A stretch of DNA of 64,000 nt, taken from Siphonodentalium dalli. Taxonomy: Eukaryota; Mollusca; Scaphopoda; Gadilida; Siphonodentaliidae. Below the pieces are notes generated by a model. That model had not been told where the DNA came from. It saw only the letters and a program-made list of their open reading frames with translations, and did not search any database. The translations under genes were made by a program, and so were the position numbers. The stretch's first letter is position 1. Every line of letters starts with the position of its first letter. Below are positions 47,748 to 59,149 of this stretch, in pieces. The stretch spans positions 209,540,151-209,604,150 of the forward strand of contig CP136065.1 of the NCBI GenBank assembly GCA_032622095.1, written 5' to 3'.

Positions 47748-49542
47748 TATATAATATGGCATATATTTTATATAATGTAATCTGGGGGTTCATGGTATAT
47801 AATATGGCATACATGTTATATAATGTAATCTGGGGGGTTCATGGTATATAATATGGCATATATTTTATATAATGTAATCTGGGGGTTCATGGTATATAAT
47901 ATGGCATATATTTTATGTAATGTAATCTGGGGGATTCATGGTATATAATATGGCATATATTTTATGTAATGTAATCTGGGGGTTCATGGTATATAATATG
48001 GCATATATTTTATGTAATGTAATCTGGGGGTTCATGGTATATAATATGGCATATATTTTATATAATGTAATCTGGGGGTTCATGGTATATAATATGGCTT
48101 ATATTTTATGTAATGTAATCTGGGGGTTCATGGTATATAATATGGCATATATTTTATATAATGTAATCTGGGGGTTCATGGTATATAATATGGCATATAT
48201 TTTATATAATGTAATCTGGGGGTTCATGGTATATAATATGGCATATATTTTATATAATGTAATCTGGGGGTTCATGTTATATAATATGACATATATTTTA
48301 TATAATGTAATCTGGGGGTTCATGGTATATAATATGACATATATTTTAAATAATGTAATCTGGGGGTTCGTGGTATATAATATTGCATATATTTTATATA
48401 ATGTAATCTGGGAGTTCGATTGTATATAATATGGCATATATTTTATATAATGTAATCTGGGAGTTCATGGTATATAATATGGCATATATTTTATATAATG
48501 TAATCTGGGAGTTCATGGTATATAATATGGCATATATTTTATATAATGTAATCTGGGGATTCGTGGTATATAATATTGCATATATTTTATATAATGTAAT
48601 CTGGGGGTTCATGGTATATAATATGGCATATATTTTATATAATGTAATCTGGGGCTTCATGGTATATAATATGGCATATATTTTATATAATGTAATCTGG
48701 GAGTTCATGGTATATAATATGGCATATATTTTATATAATGTAATCTGGGGGGTTCATGGTAAATAATATGGCATATATTTTATATAGTGTAATCTGGGGG
48801 TTCATGGTATATAATATGGCATATATTTTATATAATGTAATCTGGGGGTTCATGGTATATAATATGGCATATATTTTATGTAATGTAATCTGGGGGTTCA
48901 TGGTATATAATATGGCATATATTTTATGTAATGTAATCTGGGGGTTCATGGTATATAATATGGCATATATTTTATATAATGTAATCTGGGGGTTCATGGT
49001 ATATAATATGGCATATATTTTATGTAATGTAATCTGGGGGTTCATGGTATATAATATGGCATATATTTTATATAATGTAATCTGGGGGTTCATGGTATAT
49101 AATATGGCATATATTTTATATAATGTAATCTGGGGGTTCATGGTATATAATATGGCATATATTTTATATAATGTAATCTGGGGGTTCATGGTATATAATA
49201 TGACATATATTTTATATAATGTAATCTGGGGGTTCATGGTATATAATATGACATATATTTTATATAATGTAATCTGGGGGTTCGTGGTATATAATATGGC
49301 ATATATTTTATAGAATGTAATCTGGGAGTTCGATTGTATATAATATGGCATATATTTTATATAATGTAATCTGGGGGTTCATGGTATATAATATGGCATA
49401 TATTTTATGTAATGTAATCTGGGGGTTCATGGTATATAATATGGCATATATTTTATGTAATGTAATCTGGGGGTTCATGGTATATAATATGGCATATATT
49501 TTATATAATGTAATCTGGGGGTTCATGGTATATAATATGGCA
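47748..49542. repeat. 48-bp satellite, left segment, about 37 copies
   Basis: Unit ttcatggtatataatatggc continuing atatattttatataatgtaa and tctggggg, 48 bp. Variants (atgtaatg, gttcgattg, ttcgtgg) recur in blocks. Being 16 codons long, it is open on both strands for long distances. It is unrelated in sequence to the 48-bp array at 16455-18520. Confidence 0.97.
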
Positions 49543-52089
49543 AAGCGCCATGAACACTGTTAAACGAGGTAAAGCTCCAGGAATAGATCACCTTTCATAC
49601 GAGCATATGCTTTATGGGGGAGATTTGTTGAGATATGCTGTTGCATATACGCTGTCGAAAATGCTGGTGTTCAGTCACATTCCTGAGCAAGCAAAACGGG
49701 GAATCATGACCCCCCTCCACAAGGGAGGTAACAAACTCAAAACAAAATTTGATAGCTACCGAACGATAACTTTATTACCCGTCCTGTATAAACTATTGGA
49801 GAAAGTGATGCTTCTCCGAATGGAAACACTTACACCAGAGCTCATAAAGGTGCATCCTCTTCAAAACGGCTTCCAGAAAGGAGTCAGTTGTATGAACTCA
49901 TCATTCGTTATTCACGAAAGCATCTCATTTACACTAGAAAACCACAGCCCTCTCTATTCGTGCTTCCTAGACGCTCATAAAGCTTTTGATACGGTATGGA
50001 TCAACGGACTTCTAGTGAAATTATACAATCGGGGATTCTGTGGTAAAATTTGGCACTTGTTTAAATCTTTCTTGTCAGATATCAAGTGTATGGTCCGCTA
50101 CAATAACCTCTCATCCAGAGTAATTGACATGCAACAAGGCACGCGACAGAGAGTATTCCTCTCTCCTCTATTTTACATGATTTTCATTGATGATCTATTA
50201 TACGAATTGGAAACATCTCAGTATGGCATGTGTCTGATCTCCATTAGTTGCGCCTGTCCCACTCAGGCCGACGATATGACACTGTTGTCATTGACCGGAC
50301 CAGGACTACAGGCATTATGTAATATATGCTCACAATTCTCAAACATGTGGAGGTTCATATACAACCCTGATAAGTGTAAGGTGGTCATATTTAACGAATC
50401 GACATCTTTGTTTAATCATAGAACGCGGAAACAGTGGGACTTAGGTGATAATTCAGTACTAGAGGCAGATAGTATACAACACCTTGGCACCCCCCTTCAT
50501 AGAATTAACCACACAACCGACTTCACAGATTACATAAGTCACAAAATCCGTTCAGTGTACCTCATGTTGAGCAACGCGGGGATGTATTCTGGAGGCATAA
50601 CCCCTCTAATTCGAAAACAATATATGAGTCAGTAGTATTACCAACTAGTCTATACGGTTCAGAACTCATGTGTGCATTATCGGCGGCCAATGAACTCAAA
50701 CTAGAAAGGGTCCATCGATTTTGTCTGAAGCAAATTCAAGGCCTCCCGGCCCGCTCCAGAACAGACGTGGTATTAGGTCTCCTCGGCACAGGCACAATTA
50801 TCTCTATAATTGAAAAACGGCAACTTACCTTTTTTGGCAATCTCTGCAACACACGCGATGATAAATACTCGAAACAAATATTCCGATCCAGGTTAAATGA
50901 CCACTTTACACTTGGGAACCTCGATGAATCATCGTTCATATCCCACATTTTTAATGTTCTAACTAAATATGATTTACTGGACTATTGCACTGTCTACGCA
51001 CAGGATGGCACCTTCCCGACAAAGGAGACATGGAAAAGCTTAGTGAAAGCAAATGTCAAAATAACACAGGAACGTGACTGGAGATTAAGAATGGAACAAG
51101 ACATCCAACTCATGCCATTTGCGGCATGTTATTCAACTCTCAAAGTCTCGCCGCTTTGGCATATATGTCGCTCTCTCCCGAAACTAAGGCAAGAGTGTGC
51201 CACAATTGCAAATCTCATAACGCAGTCCCTGATATGGGAGTCGGGAAGATGTCCCCTGTGCAATACAACTTTCAATACCACGGTCGAACATGTCATACTT
51301 CATTGTACAACCAACAACTTGACCGTAATAAGGAACGACGCGTGGTATTGCATTCTTAGTTACTTCGGAATAGATTGTTTTATGGCTATCGAGGAAATGT
51401 CAAATAACAAACAGATGCTAGTGTTTCTAGCATGCGTACCCGAAACTGTCAGTCGCCACGCAGAATCTGTTACCGAATTCATCACTTTTTTGACCAGAAG
51501 GACATTTCTATTATGGACAACGTACGCGGAAATGGTACGGTAAAGTCATTTGCACACACAGCCGCATTTTGGCACAATTTCAGAGTCCTCAACACCATCC
51601 GCATAGCGAAGGACAAATTTGTAATCTTGTGAAGCAATATATCTTTATTATCCTCCAAACAAAAAAGAAATGAAGAGTTAGATACTAATTCAAAATCAGT
51701 GGAAATATTTACTGATTTGGGCATAAACCTGCGCTGGGATGACACACTATATACCGCATGCACAACATGCGCTCAATGCACACATACAATGCATTAATTG
51801 TCATGGACACAACAGGTCTTTATGTACGAATTTACTCTGCAACTTTTATTATACACGTTCACATGCAAGTGAACTTCTAGCAGAAGGTCTTTGTAGGCGG
51901 GGTCTATGACCCCAAATATATACCATACCATGTGACGTACTTAATTTCTGTTTTTGGTTATATTTATCTTTGTATATTTTATATTATATATATGCAGTCA
52001 TATATGTAAATTTATTGTGATTTGTATTGTATTTAAATATTTACTGGCTCTCCAGCAATGGAGGAAATAAAGGAATATATATATATATA
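49543..52089 (+). mobile_element. 5'-truncated LINE inserted in the satellite
   Basis: Flanked by a 14-bp target duplication tatataatatggca (49529-49542 and 52090-52103) that also restores satellite phase. Ends gaaataaaggaa followed by (TA)n. It starts just before the reverse transcriptase domain, so the endonuclease is missing. It contains one ORF2 relic (49544-51543) and a non-coding 3' region of about 540 bp. Confidence 0.93.
49544..51543 (+). pseudogene. LINE reverse transcriptase ORF2, 5'-truncated and frameshifted
   Basis: The first frame, 49550-50635, has GKAPGIDHLS (residues 7-16), SYRTITLLPVLYKLLEKV (69-86), QNGFQKGVSC (105-114), motif A FLDAHKAFDTVW (D141), motif B QQGTRQRVFLSPLF (with R where G is usual) and ADD at 240-242 preceded by Q. 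A frameshift near the C run at about 50600 moves the frame to one opened from about 50612, which includes 50668-51543. This continues with ESVVLPTSLYGSELM, RVHRFCLKQIQGLPARSRTD and a terminal zinc-binding pattern CPLCNTTFNTTVEHVILHC. All three catalytic aspartates remain, but the truncation and frameshift disable it. A related C-terminal relic is at 59433. Confidence 0.92.
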
Positions 52090-52706
52090 TATATAATATG
52101 GCATATATTTTATATAATGTAATCTGGGGGTTCATGGTATATAATATGGCATATATTTTATATAATGTAATCTGGGGGTTGATCGTATATAATATGGCAT
52201 ATATTTTATATAATGTAATCTGGGGGTTCATGGTATATAATATGGCATATATTTTATGTAATGTAATCTGGCGGTTCATGGTATATAATATGGCATATAT
52301 TTTATATAATGTAATGTGGGGGTTCATGGTATATAATATGGCATACATTTTATATAATGTAATCTGGGGGTTCATTGTATATAATATGGCATATATTTTA
52401 TATAATGTAATCTGGGGGTTCATGGTATATAACATGGCATATCTTTTATATAATGTAATCTGGGGGTTCATGGTATATAATATGGCATATATTTTATATA
52501 ATGTAATCTGGGGGTTCATGGTATATAATATGGCATATATTTTATATAATGTAATCTGGGAGTTCATGGTATATAATATGGCATATATTTTATATAATGT
52601 AATATGGGGTTCATGGTATATACTATGGCATATATTTTATATAATGTAATCTGGGGGTTCATGGTATATAATATGGCATATATTTTATATAATGTAATCT
52701 GGGGGT
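52090..52706. repeat. 48-bp satellite, right segment, about 13 copies
   Basis: Same unit and phase as 47748-49542, separated from it only by the LINE. The last unit runs directly into the right terminal inverted repeat at 52707. Confidence 0.96.
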
Positions 52707-52730
52707 TCGAAAATTAAGTGGGCCTTTAAA

Positions 52731-52858
52731 TGGTACAGTCAATGCGGTTGTAATTTTCGACAATCTTAGTTCATTGCTACATTCTTCCAATGGAAAGAGT
52801 GTTTGAATACTAACTTATCCGTTTTATTCACTGGTTTAAATCCATAACTTATGTAATT
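52731..52858. repeat. Right part of a repeat G relic
   Basis: The order tggtacagtcaatgcgg, gaatactaacttatccg, aatccataactta follows the right third of family G. The sequence left of 47334 ends catgttttctc, where G reads gatgttttcta, so the TTAA element probably landed inside a G copy. Confidence 0.6.
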
Positions 52859-53283
52859 CGTAAAGTCGATCGTCAAGTTGTTGGAGGTTGTTGTTGTTGT
52901 TGTTTTTTTTTCATTTGCCTTCAGAAATTCACGACTGAATAGACAAAAATATATAATGCGAATGTATGTCTCTTGAGACTCTTATAGACGTCCACATTTC
53001 TCCACCGGTTGCGATGACCTTTACATGGTCTCGGTCTGGAATCTGCATGACGTCGCCTTTTGACGATACATGTATAACGGCAGATCCGTCATTACCGAAC
53101 ATAAACAACACGATTAACGCTATCTATCTTTACCGTATCAGGACAAAAACGACTTGAATGCTCTTTATATTTGACATTATCGGGACAAAGAACGACAAGT
53201 AGGCTCTTTATATTTTAGCTTATATGACTTATCGGCACGCTCTATGTGTAATCTATATATTCTGACGAGATGCCGCCTGAGTA

Positions 53284-53496
53284 CAGTAATGCTCTAATTA
53301 ATCGACCCCTTAACCACAGCAGAATTATGGGTAACTTTTAAGGATTTAGTCGGAAATATGTCTTGTTGCCATTCATCGGAAAGCTCTCACCGAGAGCTTT
53401 CCGATGAATGGCAACAAGCCATATTTCGGACTAAATCCTCAAAAGTTACCCATAATTCTGATGTGGTTATGGAGTCGATTACTTAGGGCATTACTG
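53284..53496. mobile_element. Family E MITE, copy E2 (fullest, palindromic)
   Basis: Termini cagtaatgctctaat and gcattactg with TA on each side. It is almost entirely one long palindrome: cggaaagctctc and its complement at the centre, gggtaacttttaaggattta near the left. At 213 bp it is the longest of three copies. Confidence 0.88.
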
Positions 53497-53752
53497 TATA
53501 TGATGCCAGTAATATCTACTTCAGCTACGTAGAGATTCATGGCATGATCTACCGTCTAAGATGAGAAGCTTATCCAAATCTATCGACAAGAGAAGTGCGA
53601 GCAAGTAGAGCTCATGTAGGAATCAAGCGAAGATAGAGATGATCGACTGGGTGTTCTTCGGGGTACATCCTAACATGCACAGGACACAGAAACTATCTGA
53701 GAAGAACAACAAGGAATACGCAGTGTAACTGTGTTAATTTTAATTTTGCCAT

Positions 53753-54198
53753 ATATGTGACCCGCCATATCAAATCCAGTCGTAAGTCGGGATTTTTTTT
53801 TACCCTGTGCCAATGCATTCTCTCATATATGCGAGTCGACCATAGGTCGCCTCGCATATATAAGAGAATGCATTGGCCTAACAATTTTTTATCATTTTTT
53901 TTAAATAAATGTTTGTTACAATTTTTAGGACATAAAATAAAAAAACATCCATTACCCTGCAGGGAGCCCCACACATATATAGAAGCATATATAAGAGTGT
54001 CGTCTGCTCATGTTTGTCTGGGGCTCTGTATGGGTGAAATTATAAAATTGTTAAAGAATACAAGAAAAAATTATTAAAATTGTAAAAAATTGTTAGACCA
54101 ATGCATTCTCTTATATATGCGTATATATAAGAGAATGCATTGGCACAGGGTAAAAAAAATCCCGACTTACGACTGGATTTTATATGGCGGGTCATATA
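53753..54198. mobile_element. Family C MITE, copy C2
   Basis: Same gtgacccgccatatcaaatc terminus and interior as C1, with the right hairpin shortened at its centre (tatatgcgtatatataag). The target is a TATA-like site. Block I reads gacatatgcactctaccc without the element. Confidence 0.9.
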
Positions 54199-54490
54199 TA
54201 CACTCTACCCGTGTAACGCCGGCTACATCCGCTAGTTTAACATATTTGTATGCTAGGTACACGGGGTGTGTCTGATCGGGAGATCTCGTGTCGACTCGGC
54301 ACCATGTCATTACGGAGCTCCCTCAGAACATCATTCCACACAATTTATGGTCTGGGGTAATGAGTGAATTTATTGGATGGAATTTCTATGCGAGCTGCTT
54401 TTTTGATACAATGGTGACTATTTCGTTGTAATACGCATATAGTCCATTGATACTGCCTGTACGAAGTTCTGAGTTGCGTATATAAAGCTG

Positions 54491-56019
54491 ATAAGCATAT
54501 ACGAGATCAACGGAACTAATTGCTCGTTTCCAGTCTGTCTTTGGTATGGAGGAAGTTCTGCTGGTGAAAGTTGCAATGTCATGACATTTTCCCAAATATA
54601 GGGCGATGAATTTATACAATGGTAACGGAGTCGTCCAAGACTTCTATATGTTCAACTCTGAAGTTCTGCGGAGGGAATACAGTTATGACCGTGCCAGTGC
54701 CACTGCGGTAACACCTGTGGTTTTGATACTAATAGATGATTCTGTATACATGCAGTGCGCTGATGACACTTTTGCTTTGTCTAGTACATGTTGTTGTACA
54801 AATTCCCTGTTCCCCGAGTCGTGTTTTCAAGGTTTTATGAAAACTGCCAATCTGTTAATGCCAACAAGTTAATTAGATTTGTTAGGCCATGTGACACGCT
54901 ATTAAATCAAACATCTGCGCTTTCTGTATAAGATCATAGTATTGTTTGTTATGTCACTATTTATTCAGAGCTCCGCCGTTAGTCACATCCACGTTATTGC
55001 ACTCGGAGTTTCGCTACATAAACTATTCTTTATTATCCCAGCAAATTTACATGGTATGGAGACAACGGCATACTTAAAACAATACATGACGGATGGACAA
55101 TGGTTAAAATACTTAATTAATCATATTCAAGTTAACGTGACGTGACACGGTGTTTGACACATAAGGATAGACATTGTGTTGTGGCACATTTTGCGGACTA
55201 ACTCTACCGGAATATTTATTTTAAATAAACGCTAATTCCCCACTTTACCGGAGTATGTATTGTAAATAAACGCTAATTTCCCACGACTCAACATTTATTC
55301 AAGCCGAAATCAGCTCTACTCAATTCATGATAACGATGATTTTACCGATATTTATTACTTCCACGTGCACCCACTTTGAAGGTCTGGCATGAGATTCTTT
55401 AATACTATCAGAAAGCACGATGGGAATCACGTGGTTTCGACCTGATGAGTATCACGCATTCAAGATGGCCGAGGCGATCTAAAACGCGACCACGCAGAAG
55501 CGAGGAAAAAAGGTTATAAACTAAGATATGACATATTACGTAGTATTTTGACAGCTACGAGCAGATGCTATACTATTTTTCAAACAAGCTGATGCCTCAT
55601 TTATGTCCAAATTTACATTTGTTTGCTCTAACATTCTGACCAAAGTTGTCAGTCGAAGGATTTTCCAAGATGTATGGACTGGTGTATTCCACGCACCTCC
55701 TACTGGCAACTTTGGTCAGAATGTTATAGAAAACCACTAAGTATTTCTGAACAGATAAGGTATCAAATTGTTTCAAAAATAAACCAGCATATGCTCGTAA
55801 CAGTCAAACTGCTATGTTTTGTGTCAGTTCCTTGTATATTATGATTTTGTGAGTTTGCACATTTTGAATGCGTGGTACTCACCAATCTCAAAACCACGTG
55901 ATTCCCTACCGTGGAAAGGACCTACATGTCATACGTCATGCTACATGCCTTAAGTTGATCTCCCCGATGCGATAATTATCACTTCGATAACTCTTTACAA
56001 TTAAGGCATACCTATTCCG
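54491..56019. other. 1.5 kb present only in block II; nested inverted repeats
   Basis: Holds an outer inverted pair (gggaatcacgtggtttcg at about 55420 and its near complement at about 55895) and an inner one (aacattctgaccaaagttg at about 55628, complement at about 55708). A short tandem pair lies at 55205-55285. No gene is recognised among the short frames. Either an insertion here or a deletion in block I. Confidence 0.6.
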
Positions 56020-56950
56020 TATATAAATATATGTTGTGTTTGGTCTTTGAACTTAACTGTCATTATAGTGTTTGTTGATGAGAAACCATGGTGATCAAAT
56101 TCGGCGGGTTGTCCTGTGGGAAAATCGATGCATTTTATGTACTGATTAAAGTTATCTTCCCGTGAGACGAGAACTAACGTAAGATCTCTGTGACGTCGGT
56201 CAGGCAATTATTAAATATCTCACGCGATAGTTATTGTTTGGATATATGTAAATCGATCATATCCCAAGTTTCGTGTAGCCGGAACCCAATTAGCATATCC
56301 GACAAAGATGCCGACCAAAACACGCAAATGTAACAGTTATTTTTGCTGAAGGGGTCACTCTCACCAAAAACAGTGCTGAAGGGTACACAGGGTTTCAAAA
56401 TATGCTGAAGGGTGCACAGGGTTTCTGCTCGGCACTAACACTGTTCATTAAACTGTGTTTCTGAAAGTCTGGACTAAACGTCATTTAGAACGAGATTTAA
56501 AAACCTGTGTACCCTTCAGCACATTTTCAAAACATGTGTATACCCTTCAGCACTCTTTTTGGTGAGAGTGACCACTTCAGCGTTATTTTTCCATTCACCA
56601 CGCCATATCGACAGTAGCTAAAACCGTGTGACAGTATGTTTCCCGCATGCGCAGAATAAAATAGTAGGCCTATAATTGGTGAGGTTTTAGCCTGTTATCC
56701 CGTAAATAAGCTCATATACAACTTATTTCAAATACGAAATAAGCCCATGTCGGGATTATTTGAAACTGAATAGGCGCTATAAGAACCTAAATAGGACCCG
56801 GTCAAAACAGTCATATATGAGCTTATTTCAATCCGAAATAAGCTCATATATACAGGCAATATTTAATATACTTTTTTCATCGACACGACGTACCAGATGA
56901 ACGCTCTTTATAATGGGTTTTCACTGCGGCCTGCGCCATTCAACGAAATA
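56020..56950 (+). repeat. Segmental duplication block II, second part
   Basis: Continues the match to block I (44185-45285): tttgttgatgagaaac, atcgatcatatcccaagttt, gcctataattggtgaggt and cgacacgacgtaccagatga. The end carries internal inverted gagcttatttca/gaaataagctc motifs. Confidence 0.85.
56345..56581. mobile_element. 237-bp MITE with 9-bp target duplication
   Basis: Inverted termini gctgaaggggtcactctcac and complement gtgagagtgaccacttcagc (one mismatch), flanked by gttattttt at 56336-56344 and 56582-56590. Block I has a single gttattttt (44508-44516) at the matching place. A 9-bp duplication suggests a Mutator-like origin, or hAT if the true duplication is 8 bp. Confidence 0.92.
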
Positions 56951-57018
56951 ACGGATGTGAGTCCTATATGAGCTTATTTCATAATCAATTTCCTTTATGA
57001 ATCTATGTGAATATTTAG

Positions 57019-58177
57019 GTCCTATTTTCTAAATGGATTCTCCATTCTGGTTTAAACATATACATTGGAATGGTCTATGACGCGTCGTGAGGGATGTTTC
57101 TGAAATATAAGCAGACGATATACGATAATGGTGAAGACGGATTCTTATTCATTGAATGAAAAATCAACTGTTTGTTGAACTTATTAGGTGAACACTTCCA
57201 TGGGAACTATTAATCAATGACTATTTCCTGAATTCAATGTATTAAGACTCTCACTGGATCATATAAGTGGCGAATCAACAGACAATTACTTTATCATGCT
57301 CCCGGTGCGCGGTCACAGCATGGCATACCAAAAGATCAGATTTGCATTATAATAAAAAATCGAATTCCTACCTGACTTTTGTTTCGTGGTATAGAAAGAA
57401 CGCTATTCATCCCGGCTGTTTCTTTGGTATGTTATATAGACGTGGTGTATATAGAACGTCATTCTTTATATATGCCGGTTGCTGTTTCCCTGAGATCATA
57501 TGTCGTGAATATACATGCACCGACTCGAAATATCAGCATTCTTGTTCCGTGGCCATCAACCTGGTTTGCGTTGTGGTCAACTCTGTCTTTACTAAATATT
57601 CACTGATGAATTCTCATTAGTAAATGTTATACAGGAAATGTCCAGAGAATATGTTCAACAAACGGCGATAGGTACTTCTATTAGTGTATTTGTTTTAACC
57701 CACCACACAGCAGCGGCATGTGCAAAATATTATCTCATGATTTTATTGCTTACTTTGCTTAATATAGTCATGGAACTGCGAGAAATTAACTTTTTCTGAA
57801 CAAAAGTTGTTTGAGTCAGGGTTTGTGTGAGGGAGATGCTCAAACCTAGATATATGCCCCACCCAGCGGCTACATTTGACAAAAAACACCCTATGATTGT
57901 ATTGCTTTGAACTTATTATCTAAACATTTCCAACCAACGGAAATGAATAATTCTGCACTTGTATTATCTATTCTCCTGCCTGTCGTCTGCTAAGTTCAAC
58001 TTATTTTCTGAACATTTCCCACCAAAGATTATGAATCCCTGTGCAACTGCACTTACCGTTTCGATTGTCTGCATGTCTTCTGCTTTCATTACATGTACAT
58101 CCCTCCAGATTAGTAATATACCATTCCAATGCATACTTTTATAACTGAATGGGAGAATTCATTTAGTAAATAAAGGG
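57019..58177. mobile_element. 1.16-kb TIR element of unknown type
   Basis: The right end ccttta complement series (aataaagggttaa) gives CCCTTTATTTACTAAATG read inward. The left end reads gtcctattttctaaatgg and both continue to cattggaatgg, an imperfect 55-bp inverted pair. TTAA is on the right (58178-58181) and TTAG on the left. The two overlapping frames at 57267-57620 are not recognised. A partial relative is at 29384-29600. Termini look piggyBac-like. Confidence 0.72.
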
Positions 58178-58181
58178 TTAA

Positions 58182-59013
58182 GAATATATTATGGTGTCAC
58201 CATATTCCGCTCAACTCACCAGCTCCACACTAATGCAGAAAGCCGACATATCTCGAATCCACGAGGCATTGAATGGAGAGGAAGTCCAAGTTCATAGGAG
58301 ACTGGGGCAGTCGGCGTTTGAATCACTGCCTCGATGTCCCACGTGGGAGAACGCTAATGGACCAACCATTTGGTGGAACAGCATCCCCTGCTGACTTCTT
58401 GACTTTGACTACATGCTGGTTCTATGATACTTTGTTGTGTGCAAAATGGAACGCTGTAGCCTCATAGAGCCAGTGACTGTTCAAATCTGGACTCGGGCAT
58501 CGCTGCACTTTTCCGCCAAGAGAGGACAATTTGTTATCCGGGTACTTTATTTGATGTTTCACATTCAAACCTTTCGCGTTCACCCAGTACATGTTCCACC
58601 CTACAACCCGAATATCCCATTATTATAGATTAGCGCGTTGCGTTGCCGTGTGGAATACATTAAAAAATTTCACAATTCCATCAACATTCTACACATTCCA
58701 TCACAATTGTATATTTCATATAATAACTCAGTATATCGTACTTACACATATGCATCTACAGAGAAGAACCAGTTTGTTGCCTACCTTAATTTGCAGAGGG
58801 TCATGGTATAGACAACATGAAAGGATCGAGTTTGTTAAACTGAGATGCCCTGAATGGAAGGTCTCGCCTGAAGGGTTGAAAAATGTAATTATCTTGTCAC
58901 ACACTTAATAAGAGTTAAGCAAGCATTGATAATTATCTATCTGTTTATCAAACAGCATAGTATGCCTCGTTCTGGCGAGCGCTTAGTTCCGGATAAACAG
59001 TCCTGCACACATA
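58182..59013. other. Unassigned, possibly degraded LINE sequence
   Basis: Several overlapping frames of 60-105 codons (58191-58908). A LINE lies downstream, but I could not match these frames to specific reverse transcriptase motifs. Confidence 0.35.
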
Positions 59014-59149
59014 CAGTAATGCTTTAAGTAATCGACTTCTTAGCCACAGCATAATTATGGGTAACTTTTCAGGATTTAGTCGGAAATATGGCTTGTTGCC
59101 ATTCATCATTCTGCTGTGGTTAAGAAGTCGATTACTTAGAGCATTACTG
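59014..59149. mobile_element. Family E MITE, copy E3
   Basis: Termini cagtaatgctttaagtaatc and complement, TA on both sides (59012-59013, 59150-59151). The palindrome centre is deleted on the right arm. 59152-59432 is unassigned. Confidence 0.86.

Larger units (their letters stand above)
47338..52725. mobile_element. 5.4-kb TTAA-flanked TIR element with satellite cargo
   Basis: Perfect 19-bp inverted termini aggcccacttaattttcga (47338-47356 and complement 52707-52725), flanked by TTAA at 47334-47337 and 52726-52729. Inside are about 400 bp of single-copy sequence, then about 37 copies of a 48-bp satellite, a LINE insertion, then about 13 more satellite copies reaching the right terminus. No transposase is present. 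Without the LINE the element is about 2.8 kb and nearly all satellite. The AGG terminus and TTAA resemble family B; Kolobok- or piggyBac-type movement is possible. Confidence 0.88.
52862..54490 (+). repeat. Segmental duplication block II, first part
   Basis: Matches 43115-44180 in order, including the family E insertion. It differs by the C2 insertion at 53753-54198 and many substitutions. The paralogous sequence at 43985-44000 gives the empty site for C2. Confidence 0.88.

Noticed and set aside
48099-49526. Open frames of up to 206 codons on both strands across the 48-bp satellite
   Set aside because: The period is a multiple of three and free of stops in several frames, so they follow automatically; both strands are open at once and no start or domain context exists.
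50668-51543. A second independent gene after 50635
   Set aside because: Its protein continues the LINE ORF2 after a frameshift near 50600, and it lies within the same target duplication.
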